Of a DNA stretch of 64,000 nucleotides, positions 32,638-40,023 are shown in pieces. Below the pieces are notes generated by a model, which saw only the letters and a program-made list of their open reading frames with translations, made no database searches and was not told the DNA's origin. Each line of letters starts with the position of its first letter. Within the stretch, counting starts at the first letter, position 1. The stretch comes from an uncultured Aquitalea sp. (GTDB lineage: Bacteria > Pseudomonadota > Gammaproteobacteria > Burkholderiales > Chromobacteriaceae), in the NCBI RefSeq assembly GCF_945957525.1, contig NZ_CAMFLA010000004.1:1-64000 (forward strand), in the 5' to 3' direction. Made by a program: the position numbers and the translations under genes.

Positions 32638-32677
32638 AACACCGGACAATGCTCGCCATTGTCCGGTGTTTTGTTTT
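32638..32677 (+). terminator. very strong intrinsic terminator within the tail region
   Basis: AACACCGGACAATG (32638-32651) pairs with CATTGTCCGGTGTT (32657-32670), 14 pairs, loop CTCGC, then UUGUUUU. It would also stop read-through into the fibre genes unless late transcription is antiterminated. Confidence 0.9.
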
Positions 32678-32688
32678 GAGAGACTGCC

Positions 32689-33045
32689 TTGCTTCCCTAC
32701 ATCCGAAAAGAGCCGCTGCAGATTGTTCAGGGATGCACTTTCACGCATGCCTGGGACTGGTTTGCAGGTGGCAAACCGGTCGACCTGACCGGTGCCGAGT
32801 TTGAGCTGGTGGCCAAGCTCAGCACCGATGATCCCAACGTGCTGCTGCATCTCACGACCAGCAACGGTGGCATCGTCGCTGGCGGCAACACAATCCAGCT
32901 TTTTATTGATGACTCTGGGACACGGCAGCTTGCCTGGCGCGATGCCGTCTTTGATCTGCGTATCCGCTGGCCAGGCTCGGAGCCGCGTCGCATTGATCCC
33001 TTCATGTCGGGTCGCATTACCGTCCGACCGGGAGTGTTGGCATGA
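32689..33045 (+). CDS. hypothetical tail/baseplate protein
   Basis: 118 residues, TTG start after GAGAG. 'LQIVQGCTFTHAWDWFAGGKPVDLTGAEF' resembles small fibre-attachment proteins that precede collar or fibre genes. Overlaps the next small gene by ATGA. Confidence 0.65.
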   Translation: MLPYIRKEPLQIVQGCTFTHAWDWFAGGKPVDLTGAEFELVAKLSTDDPNVLLHLTTSNGGIVAGGNTIQLFIDDSGTRQLAWRDAVFDLRIRWPGSEPRRIDPFMSGRITVRPGVLA

Positions 33046-33221
33046 ATGAAGTCATTGAGCTGTTGCCGGATCCTGCTCGCGAAGTACTGGAAACCACCGC
33101 CATCGAAAAAGAGATCGTCGTCGAGGCTGCCCGACAGGGACCACCGGGTCCGCCCGGCCCGTCGCTGGAAGACACCTTTGATATCGATCTGGTGCTCCTG
33201 TACCAGATCGCCAAACTTTAA
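33042..33221 (+). CDS. 59-residue collagen-like protein next to fibre genes
   Basis: Starts MNEVIELLPD, ATGA overlap with the gene before and followed by AGGAG of the next gene. Centre GPPGPPGP (residues 33-40) is three Gly-X-Y triplets, as in short phage fibre linkers. C-terminus ends YQIAKL. Probable trimerising linker in the tail tip. Confidence 0.65.
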   Translation: MNEVIELLPDPAREVLETTAIEKEIVVEAARQGPPGPPGPSLEDTFDIDLVLLYQIAKL

Positions 33222-33233
33222 CAGGAGACCTCC

Positions 33234-33722
33234 ATGTCCCTTACTGCTCGAATCACTGCGTTGTCTCAGGCCATGGCTGGCGACGTCAAATCCATCAACG
33301 CCGTTATCGGTTTGTTGAGTGCACTGAATACCGCCAACAAAACCAGCATCGTCGCCTCTATTAATGAAGTGTTAGCCTTGGCGCAGAACGCCTCTTCCAG
33401 TGCCTGCGCATCGATCAGCGACACAACGACCGAGACCGGTAAGACCTGGTCATCCAGCAAGATCACCGACAAGCTGGTAGCGCTCAAGGCCGAGATTCTT
33501 GGTGGGGCCAGTTCTGCTTACGACACATTGCTGGAGATTGAACAGAAGCTGGGCAGTGATGACACCGCGCTCGCAGGCCTACTGCAAGCGGTGGGTAATC
33601 GTATTGCCTTCGACCAAGCACAATCGCTGACCACCGCGCAGAAACTGCAGGCATGCAATAACCTTGGCGTCGGTGATCCGGAAACCGACTTTTTGGCTGC
33701 CTACAACACGGCAAAAAGTTAA
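33234..33722 (+). CDS. short tail-fibre protein
   Basis: 162 residues, CAGGAG before ATG. N-terminus MSLTARITALSQAMAGDVKS recurs in the next gene, so both may bind the same site on the tail. Helical, Ala/Thr-rich, ending 'LGVGDPETDFLAAYNTAKS', typical of fibre shafts that lack a receptor-binding head. Confidence 0.75.
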   Translation: MSLTARITALSQAMAGDVKSINAVIGLLSALNTANKTSIVASINEVLALAQNASSSACASISDTTTETGKTWSSSKITDKLVALKAEILGGASSAYDTLLEIEQKLGSDDTALAGLLQAVGNRIAFDQAQSLTTAQKLQACNNLGVGDPETDFLAAYNTAKS

Positions 33723-33728
33723 TTTCCT

Positions 33729-34613
33729 ATGAGCTTGGTTGCGCGCATCAATGCCCTTATTGCCGCCGTTGGGGCGGACATGAAGGCTGTGCTACTGAAG
33801 TCGGGCGGCATGCTGACCGGTCCTGTCAATGCCAATAAGGGGGCGGACCTTGCCAGCGCTGCAACAGTCGCTATCGGCGCGGCGACCGGCGAGTATGTCA
33901 CCATCACCGGCAGTACGCCGATTACCGCCTTTGATGTCATCCAGGCTGGCGCGAATCGGACTGTACGCTTCGCCGGCAGCCTGGTTCTGACACATAACGC
34001 CACCAAGCTGATCTTGCCTGGAGGGGCATCCATAGCGACGCTTGCTGGCGACGTGGCAACCTTCCGCAGTGAGGGCGGCGGCAACTGGCGCTGTGTCGGT
34101 TACCAGCGGGCAGATGGCAGCGCGCTGCAATCTGGGGCGCGGATGATCCTGTATGGCCCGGTAGCAGCGACTAGCGGTGCCTCCATCGACTTTACTGGAA
34201 TCCCTGCCTGGGCCAAAAAACTCACCCTGACCCTGCATGGCGTCATGCTCAACTCCACGACGCCACCGATTGTGCAGCTGGGCTCCGGCGCTGTCGCAAC
34301 GTCCGGTTACGGCGGGGCGTCAGCCATTGCCTACGATAGCAACCCGCCCGCCATCGCCAATCACTCCAGCGGCTTCAAGCTGACGCCGGTTCATCTGAGC
34401 TATTTCGTGTATGGGGGGCAAGTAACCTTCACCCTGTCGGGGAATAACGTCTGGTGCGCAGAGGGAATCCAGGGTCAGGGCGACTCTGTACGCATGGAGT
34501 GGACTGCGGGCTCAGTTGCCTTGTCGGGTCCGCTAGACCGCTTGCGGCTTACTTCGGTGTCCGGTGTCGATCAGTTTTCGGCTGGGCAGGTTTCCGTTTT
34601 GATTGAGGGCTGA
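33729..34613 (+). CDS. tail-fibre protein with receptor-binding C-terminus
   Basis: 294 residues. N-terminus MSLVARINALIAAVGADMKA parallels the preceding gene; the middle has 'GGMLTGPVNANKGADLASAATVAIG', a common phage fibre repeat; the C-terminal 150 residues are beta-rich and probably recognise the host. Likely main adhesin. Confidence 0.85.
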   Translation: MSLVARINALIAAVGADMKAVLLKSGGMLTGPVNANKGADLASAATVAIGAATGEYVTITGSTPITAFDVIQAGANRTVRFAGSLVLTHNATKLILPGGASIATLAGDVATFRSEGGGNWRCVGYQRADGSALQSGARMILYGPVAATSGASIDFTGIPAWAKKLTLTLHGVMLNSTTPPIVQLGSGAVATSGYGGASAIAYDSNPPAIANHSSGFKLTPVHLSYFVYGGQVTFTLSGNNVWCAEGIQGQGDSVRMEWTAGSVALSGPLDRLRLTSVSGVDQFSAGQVSVLIEG

Positions 34614-34614
34614 C

Positions 34615-34896
34615 ATGAACAGGATTGAGGTGGATGTTACGACGGGCGAGGAGCGCGTCATCGCGATGACTGCGCAGGAGATTGATGCCGCGCTCGCGGC
34701 ATCCCTGTCAGCCAGCCGAGAAGCTGAGCGAGATAGTATCGCGCACAGGCTCAGCCTCATTGATACCCTGTCCATCCGGCCGCTACGGGCGCAGTTGGTT
34801 GGGGAAGCCAGCGATCAGGATGCAGAGAAGCTTAGGGCGCTTGAGGAGGAGGCATCTGATCTGCGAAGCCAGTTAGCCAAACTGGTGCAATCGTAA
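34615..34896 (+). CDS. fibre-assembly-like coiled-coil protein
   Basis: 93 residues from ATG 34615. Helical throughout; 'EEASDLRSQLAKLV' end. Located directly after the fibre gene where chaperones (tfa) are found, although the sequence is not clearly Tfa. Last prophage gene. Confidence 0.65.
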   Translation: MNRIEVDVTTGEERVIAMTAQEIDAALAASLSASREAERDSIAHRLSLIDTLSIRPLRAQLVGEASDQDAEKLRALEEEASDLRSQLAKLVQS

Positions 34897-34932
34897 AACT
34901 GCCCGAGGGCCAGATAGTGATTTGCTCGACGA

Positions 34933-34987
34933 TTTGCACTGATGTTCCTGCATGTCAGTGCAAAATTACGTGCAAAGTGCTGCAAAG
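34933..34987. repeat. cluster of TGCAAA sites near the prophage right end
   Basis: TTTGCACTGA (34933-34942) and TCAGTGCAAA (34955-34964) form a perfect 10-base inverted repeat; GTGCAAA occurs at 34958 and 34970, and TGCAAAG at 34981. Ends of Mu-like phages hold repeated transposase sites, so this is a candidate for those. Within 34897-35142 no gene was seen. Confidence 0.45.
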
Positions 34988-35142
34988 GTTCGTGCGCGGT
35001 TACAGTAACATTGGCATCGTTCATTGAGTTCCGATCCAGAGTATAGGAAGCCAAGAAGAAAATTGAACTCTTATCGCCAATGTGTAGGAGTGTTGTGTAG
35101 AACTCAGGGGCAAAAAAGCCTTATAGAACCTGAATTTACTGT

Positions 35143-35165
35143 AAAAACAACACTTTAGGGGTGTT
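35143..35165 (-). terminator. terminator of tRNA-Ser
   Basis: On the minus strand AACAC pairs with GTGTT around a seven-base loop and is followed by GUUUUU. It abuts the tRNA 3' end, so the prophage did not disrupt the tRNA transcript. Confidence 0.65.
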
Positions 35166-35256
35166 TGGCGGAGAGGGGGGGATTCGAACCCCCGTTAGGG
35201 TATTACCCTAAACACGCTTTCCAGGCGTGCGACTTAAACCACTCATCCACCTCTCC
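35166..35256 (-). tRNA. tRNA-Ser (GGA)
   Basis: 91 bases including an encoded CCA. Acceptor GGAGAGG pairs with CCUCUCC; T arm GGGGGUUCGAAUCCCCC; long variable arm UAGGGUAAUACCCUA typical of class II serine tRNA; anticodon loop CUGGAAA with anticodon GGA, reading UCC/UCU. Confidence 0.97.
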
Positions 35257-35301
35257 AGATGGTTTGCCGAAGCGGCGTTCGCCGCATCAACAGAGAAGCG
35301 C

Positions 35302-35330
35302 ATGATACCGACGATCAGCAGGTTTGACAA
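35302..35330 (-). promoter_or_regulatory. promoter of tRNA-Ser
   Basis: On the minus strand TTGTCA (35330-35325), exactly 17 bases, TATCAT (35307-35302); five of six matches in each box, 46 bases from the mature 5' end. Confidence 0.75.
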
Positions 35331-35388
35331 GCCCGCTGCCCCCAAGGCATGGTAATCGGCTGTTGCTGACTACTGCCGGACTACTGCC

Positions 35389-35904
35389 ATGCCGCCCATC
35401 ATTACCCCCCGCCTCCGCCTGAGGGAATTCACCATTGACGATGCTCAATTGGTGCTTGATCTGCTCAACGATCCGGATTTCATCCGCTTTGTGGCCGACA
35501 AGGGCGTGCGTACCCTCGACGATGCCGTGCGCTATCTCACCGAAGGGCCGCTGACCAGCTACGCCGACAACGGCTTTGGCCTGTGGTGCGTGGAACGGCT
35601 GGACAACGACGAAGGCATTGGGATGTGCGGGCTGATTCGCCGCCCCGACATGCCCTGGGAGGATGTGGGCTACAACTTCCTGCCAGCAGGACGCGGCCAA
35701 GGGTTTGCGCGCGAAGCGGCTGCCGCCTGCGTGCAATTTGGCTTGTCCGGATTGGGCCTGCAGCGGGTAGTCGCTTTCATCGATCCCGGCAATATCGCCT
35801 CCGCTCGCGTGCTGGAAGCCGCAGGCCTGCGTTTCTGCGGGCCGTTCGACTTTCCCGGCGCAAGCGGCCCCACCCACTTGTACTCCACCCATCCCGAGAA
35901 CTAA
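35389..35904 (+). CDS. GNAT acetyltransferase, RimJ/RimL type
   Basis: 171 residues. Starts 'TPRLRLREFTIDDA', the common beginning of the family, with the acetyl-CoA loop GRGQGFA near residue 104 and 'NIASARVLEAAGLRFCG' near residue 140. It should acetylate an amine of a protein N-terminus or small molecule; substrate unknown. Monocistronic, closed by a strong stem-loop. Confidence 0.9.
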   Translation: MPPIITPRLRLREFTIDDAQLVLDLLNDPDFIRFVADKGVRTLDDAVRYLTEGPLTSYADNGFGLWCVERLDNDEGIGMCGLIRRPDMPWEDVGYNFLPAGRGQGFAREAAAACVQFGLSGLGLQRVVAFIDPGNIASARVLEAAGLRFCGPFDFPGASGPTHLYSTHPEN

Positions 35905-35992
35905 GCGTTCCCATTTGCCCGTTGTTGCCGATCAGCAGGGACTGGCGCGCTCCGCACAGGGCTATGAGCCCAGGCGGCGAAACAGGCGCAGC

Positions 35993-36034
35993 AACGGCTT
36001 CCGCACGCTATTTCTGGCGCGGAAGCCGTTTTCC
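35993..36034. terminator. bidirectional stem-loop between convergent genes
   Basis: AACGGCTTCCGC (35993-36004) pairs with GCGGAAGCCGTT (36019-36030), 12 pairs, between the acetyltransferase and the convergent DJ-1-like gene. Confidence 0.7.
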
Positions 36035-36060
36035 CCAGGGCCTGTTTGACCTCTCGGGCC

Positions 36061-36762
36061 TCAGGCCACAAGCACAGGTTGCGCTTGTAACGCGCGCACC
36101 AAACAGCTGGCCACTTCTCCGGCCGAAGCCGGGTTCTGGCCGGTAATGAGGCGGCCGTCCATCGCCACGTGCGACACCCACGGTTCAGCGGCCTTGCGGT
36201 AAAGCGCACCGCGTCCCAACAGCTCGGTTTCCGTCAGGAAAGGCACCACCTGATCTTGCCCGCACAAGGCTTCCTCCTCATTGGAAAAGCCGGTGATCTC
36301 GCGTCCATATATAAGATGATCCCCGCTGGCGAGACGGATATTGAGCAGGCCTGCCACGCCGTGGCCCACCGCCGCCACATAGCCGTCGTGCTCAAAAATA
36401 TAACGGGCAATCGCCTGCAAACCGGGGCTGGTGGGCAGATCCCACAGCGCGCCGCGACCGCCGGCATAGTAGACCGCCAGATAGTCGGCCGCCCTCACCT
36501 CCTCCGGCGCCAATGACAGGCTAAGCCGGCGCATGAAGCCCTTGTCCTGATACCAGGCCCATTCCATTTCTCCGGCCAGCTGCAGGCTGAGCGGATCCAG
36601 CGGGGTATAGCCGCCGCGCGGGCTGATATAATCCACCTGATAGCCCGCCTGCTCCACCCTGCTGACGAAGTGCACCACCTCGCCCAGCCAGATGCCTGCC
36701 GCCCGGTTCTGTTCGGGGTATCTCTCTACGCCGGTCATCGCCACCAATAGCTTTTTTCTCAT
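36061..36762 (-). CDS. DJ-1/PfpI-like protein without catalytic cysteine
   Basis: 233 residues from the ATG at 36762; an upstream ATG at 36792 lacks the AAGGGA site. The fold signature is present ('DYISPRGGYTPLDP', 'YYAGGRGALWDL'), but the nucleophile elbow normally reading A-x-C-H-G is AVGHG, with Gly at position 133. Thus the usual Cys of glyoxalase/protease-type members is lost. It is divergent from an AraC regulator, a common pairing. It may be a ligand-binding or chaperone form. Confidence 0.85.
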   Translation of the reverse strand: MRKKLLVAMTGVERYPEQNRAAGIWLGEVVHFVSRVEQAGYQVDYISPRGGYTPLDPLSLQLAGEMEWAWYQDKGFMRRLSLSLAPEEVRAADYLAVYYAGGRGALWDLPTSPGLQAIARYIFEHDGYVAAVGHGVAGLLNIRLASGDHLIYGREITGFSNEEEALCGQDQVVPFLTETELLGRGALYRKAAEPWVSHVAMDGRLITGQNPASAGEVASCLVRALQAQPVLVA

Positions 36763-37028
36763 GGTTTTCCCTTTTCTGTCCGATATCGCCATTGAATGTC
36801 ATGCTTTTTTCTTAGCCATCAGTCGCTTGCAATAATCTTTTACTTGAAACTGTATTTAGAGCTTGATATTGCCGACGCATTGGCAACAATGACTGTAGGA
36901 GCCGCTACAGGGCGCGACAATGCCGGATTCTGCGTCTTGTATGCCTGATTCTCCGACAGCGACCGTTCGCCGCTTCAAACGCGACTCGCCTATGACAGAC
37001 TGTCTGCAAAAAAACGGAAAGACACATC

Positions 37029-37931
37029 ATGTTGCCTGTTGAAGATCGTGCGCAGACACTCGCCAGCCTGCTGATGAAGCAGGCTGTGAGAGAAGGGGTT
37101 ACCTCCACCGCGCTGGACGGCGTCAGCCTGATCCGCGCGGAAAACACCATGCCCGCCGCCCCCGTACTGCAGGAGCCGATGGTGGTCATCGTTGGCCAGG
37201 GTTGCAAAACGGGACAACACGGCCAGCAAGTGCTGGTGCTGGACCCACAACATTTCCTGATGGCGGCCACGCCGCTGCCTTTTCGCTGTGAAACGCCCTC
37301 CAGCGGCCAACCCATGCTGGCGCTGGCCATCAGGGTGGACCCGGTCATGGTGGGCGATCTGGTGATGCGGCTGGATTGCCGCCAGCCGGGCCGTGGGGAA
37401 GCCTCGGCCGGAATGTACCGGTGCCCGGTGGACAACCCGATACTGGATGCGTCCATCCGTCTGGTGGAGTGCCTGGCTTCGCCAAGGGATTGCGCCGTGC
37501 TGGGGCCGGAGCGCGTCAGGGAGGTGTTGTACCGGGTGATTTCCTCGGACGACGGCCAGTCGCTGCAAACTCTGTTTGCCCGCCACGGGCGGCTGCGGCA
37601 GATACGCAAGGCCATCGAGCATATCCAGCAGCACTACCGTCAGGCCCTGTTTGTGCCGCAATTGGCCAACGCCGCCGGCATGAGCCCTTCCGCCTTCCAC
37701 AGTCACTTCAAGGAGCTGACCGGCTGCACGCCCTTGCAGTACCTGAAAAACACGCGGTTGCACAAGGCGCGCCTGCTATTGGCGCACGAAGGCCTCAGCG
37801 TGAGCCAGGCCGCCTATGCCGTGGGTTACGCCAGCCCGTCCCAGTTCAGTCGGGAGTTCAAGCGCATGTTCGGCCTGCCGCCGCTGGAAGAAGCTCGCCG
37901 CCTGCGCGACAGCGTCAGTGCGCAATCCTAA
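37029..37931 (+). CDS. AraC-family transcriptional regulator
   Basis: 300 residues. N-terminal AraC_N ligand domain (residues 20-170) and two helix-turn-helix motifs: 'FVPQLANAAGMSPSAFHSHF' and 'SVSQAAYAVGYASPSQFSREF', the classical C-terminal pair. It is transcribed divergently from the DJ-1-like gene with a 266-base AT-rich spacer, so probably controls it. The first 20 residues of the downstream stem-loop follow directly. Confidence 0.93.
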   Translation: MLPVEDRAQTLASLLMKQAVREGVTSTALDGVSLIRAENTMPAAPVLQEPMVVIVGQGCKTGQHGQQVLVLDPQHFLMAATPLPFRCETPSSGQPMLALAIRVDPVMVGDLVMRLDCRQPGRGEASAGMYRCPVDNPILDASIRLVECLASPRDCAVLGPERVREVLYRVISSDDGQSLQTLFARHGRLRQIRKAIEHIQQHYRQALFVPQLANAAGMSPSAFHSHFKELTGCTPLQYLKNTRLHKARLLLAHEGLSVSQAAYAVGYASPSQFSREFKRMFGLPPLEEARRLRDSVSAQS

Positions 37932-37934
37932 GCA

Positions 37935-37966
37935 AGGTTGGCCGAAGGCCGCGCTTCGGCCAACCT
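37935..37966. repeat. hairpin made of two inverted GTTGGCCGAAG words
   Basis: AGGTTGGCCGAAG (37935-37947) pairs perfectly with CTTCGGCCAACCT (37954-37966) four bases after the regulator stop. No U tract. The arms are two inverted copies of an 11-mer that occurs at seven further places in the host half (43493, 44195, 49917, 51358, 53768, 55500, 58989). Confidence 0.7.
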
Positions 37967-38096
37967 GCCACACGGCCTTGTGTCGCTCTGCAACAGAGGG
38001 GCCCGCGCGCACCGCCAGTTCAGGAAGTGACAAGACGCAAAGCTGAAGCCGGCAGATGACCGCCGATGCCGATGAAGCGTCATGCTGGGCAAAACC

Positions 38097-38120
38097 AAGG
38101 CCACCTCATCGGGCGGCCTT
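38097..38120. terminator. stem-loop between convergent genes
   Basis: AAGGCC (38097-38102) pairs with GGCCTT (38115-38120), with two more inner pairs, followed by AUCUUU. It lies between the AraC gene and the DDAH gene. Confidence 0.5.
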
Positions 38121-38141
38121 ATCTTTAAAATGCCAGCGCGT

Positions 38142-38903
38142 TCAGAACCGCAGCGACAGGCAGCTGACGCCGCCATCCAGTTTCTCGAACTCGCTCATCG
38201 GCACCTCCAGCACTGTCATGCCGCGGCGCTCGATTTCCGCGCGGATCACCGGAAAGCCGGCCGGCATGATTACCTTGTCGTTGACCCGGATGGCGTTGGC
38301 GGCATAAGCCTGTTCCGGCGGTACGGCGATGATGTCGAAAGCGGCGAATTCAGGCCTGGAAAGAAACTCGCCGGTAGCCAGCAGCACATTGTCTTCCAGA
38401 TAGCTGCAACCGGTTTTCAAGTGCAGGAACTCGGTCAGCGGCACCGCGCTGCCGCTCAGGCCGTAGCGTTGCAGAATGGCGATCAGCTGCTCGGCACCGG
38501 CGGCATTGGTGCGGCCGGACAGGCCGATGTAGTAGTGACGACCCACCATCATCACGTCGCCGCCCTCTAGTGTGCCCGGCGCTTCGATGCGCTCCACGCA
38601 CTCATAGAAACGACTTGCCACCGGCTCCATCAGGGCAGCCTCGCCGCGACGGGAATCCGCCCCAGGGCGCGTTACCACCACACAGTGGGGCGTGCACAAG
38701 GCGGCGTCCTCCACGAATACCGAATCCGGATAAGCATCCAGTGGTGGCAGGATGGTAAGCGCCACCCCGCACTGGCGCAGCGCAGCGATGTACTGCTCAT
38801 GCTGGCTCATGGCCAGCGCCAGATCGGGCAAGCCGAGATTGGCGCTGGTGATGCCCTCGATCAGGGACTGACAAGGCGTACGGACAATGACGTGCTGGAA
38901 CAT
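38142..38903 (-). CDS. dimethylarginine dimethylaminohydrolase-like (DDAH) protein
   Basis: 253 residues from the ATG at 38903, after AGGAGG. Guanidine-modifying fold: 'SVFVEDAAL' near residue 62, 'GTLEGGDVMMV' and 'GLSGRTN' substrate loops, and nucleophile C248 in the terminal GGVSC. DDAH cleaves methylated arginine to citrulline and amine. The family also includes arginine deiminase relatives, so the exact substrate is open. Confidence 0.88.
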   Translation of the reverse strand: MFQHVIVRTPCQSLIEGITSANLGLPDLALAMSQHEQYIAALRQCGVALTILPPLDAYPDSVFVEDAALCTPHCVVVTRPGADSRRGEAALMEPVASRFYECVERIEAPGTLEGGDVMMVGRHYYIGLSGRTNAAGAEQLIAILQRYGLSGSAVPLTEFLHLKTGCSYLEDNVLLATGEFLSRPEFAAFDIIAVPPEQAYAANAIRVNDKVIMPAGFPVIRAEIERRGMTVLEVPMSEFEKLDGGVSCLSLRF

Positions 38904-39072
38904 GCGGCCTCCTTGAGCGGGAATGAAATGCCAGCCTCCCCTATCGCAAGCCGACAATCAAGCCGGTGCGGTGGAAAACCCACTGCGCGGCACGCCGTGG
39001 CAACAGCAGAGCGCAAGTCGCGGCTATCCATCCCGGACGCCAACAACAAGCCAACAACAGCCTGGCCCTGCG

Positions 39073-39933
39073 TCAATGCGCTGGCTTGCCGGCATGATGC
39101 GCCGACGCCCACACCGTGGCGACAAGAATCACCGCGCCGCCTGCCAGCATTCGCGCGTCCGGCGCTTCGGCAAACAGCATCCAGGCCAGGCCAATGCCGT
39201 AGACCGGCTCCAGCGCGGACACCACCGCCGCCAGACGGGCAGGCACGCTGCGCAGGCTGGCGATGAACAGGCCATGCGCCAGCGCAGTAAAGACCACGCC
39301 CAGCAAAAGCAGCCGCCACCAGTCCGCCGCCGGTGCCGCCCACAACAGCGGCCAGCCCACCGGTGCCAGCAGCAAGGCAGCCACCCCGTTTTGCCAGAAC
39401 GCCACCCGCACCGGGCCGTAAACGGCAAGCTTGCGGTTGGCCAGCGCCAGCAAGGCGAACAGCAACCCGGACAGCACTGCCCACAACAGCCCCTGCGTGG
39501 CCGCGCTGCCAAAACGGTACTCCGGCACCACCAGCAACAAACCCACCGTCACCAGCGCGATCATCAGCTTGTCCTGCCGACTGGAACGCTCGCCGGTAGC
39601 CATGGGCTCCAGCAAGGCGACAAATACCGGAAAAGACGCAAAGCCCAGCAAGCCCACCGCCACGCTGGACAGCGCGATAGCGTGGAAAAAAGTCCACCAG
39701 TGCGCCGCCAGCAAAGCGCCGGACAAAAGAAACCGTCCGACATCGACGCGCGACACCGCCAGCGACACGCCCCGCCAGCGTGCAAACAGCAGCAAGGCCA
39801 GCGCGGCAAACACGGTGCGCCCCGCCACGATAACCCAGGCCCCGCCGCCAACAGTCTTGCCGAACAAGCCCGCCACGCCGAACAACAGCACAGCAAGGTG
39901 CAGGAACACCATGTTTTGTCTGGAATCGCTCAT
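39073..39933 (-). CDS. DMT-superfamily transporter (EamA)
   Basis: 286 residues from the ATG at 39933. Ten hydrophobic helices in two EamA halves ('LLFGVAGLFGKTVGGGAWVIV' and 'GLLWAVLSGLLFALLALAN'). Such transporters export amino acids or metabolites; substrate unknown. It lies downstream of the antiporter gene in the same direction. Confidence 0.88.
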   Translation of the reverse strand: MSDSRQNMVFLHLAVLLFGVAGLFGKTVGGGAWVIVAGRTVFAALALLLFARWRGVSLAVSRVDVGRFLLSGALLAAHWWTFFHAIALSSVAVGLLGFASFPVFVALLEPMATGERSSRQDKLMIALVTVGLLLVVPEYRFGSAATQGLLWAVLSGLLFALLALANRKLAVYGPVRVAFWQNGVAALLLAPVGWPLLWAAPAADWWRLLLLGVVFTALAHGLFIASLRSVPARLAAVVSALEPVYGIGLAWMLFAEAPDARMLAGGAVILVATVWASAHHAGKPAH

Positions 39934-39973
39934 ACCGCTACCACAAGGCAAGCAAGAAAAACAGGAAAGGAAA

Positions 39974-39994
39974 CGGGCCGCGCTCGGCGGCCCG
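39974..39994 (-). terminator. stem-loop after the antiporter gene
   Basis: CGGGCCGC (39974-39981) pairs with GCGGCCCG (39987-39994); on the minus strand a U/C-rich tract follows. Confidence 0.5.
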
Positions 39995-40023
39995 ACATCG
40001 GCCTTCACAGGCCCCGGCCCCCA

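Larger units (their letters stand above)
1..35100 (+). mobile_element. Mu-like transposable prophage with siphovirus tail, right part
   Basis: Gene order GemA, Mor, lysis, terminases, DUF935 portal, gpF-like head protein, gpG, gpI protease, com, DUF1320, gp37 is that of Mu-like transposable phages. There is no sheath gene; a single tube protein, a frameshifted chaperone and a long tape measure indicate a non-contractile tail, as in B3/D3112-type relatives. The left end (repressor, transposase) is outside the window. The right end must lie after the last tail gene (34896) and before the tRNA-Ser terminator (35143); its exact base was not determined. Confidence 0.93.

Noticed and set aside
35166-35256. 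tRNA-Ser as the integration site of a tyrosine-recombinase prophage
   Set aside because: The tRNA is intact, no repeat of its 3' end was seen and the phage is of transposable type.
37935-37966. Ordinary intrinsic terminator
   Set aside because: The stem is strong but has no U tract; the arms are better explained as an inverted pair of a dispersed word, though it may still aid termination.
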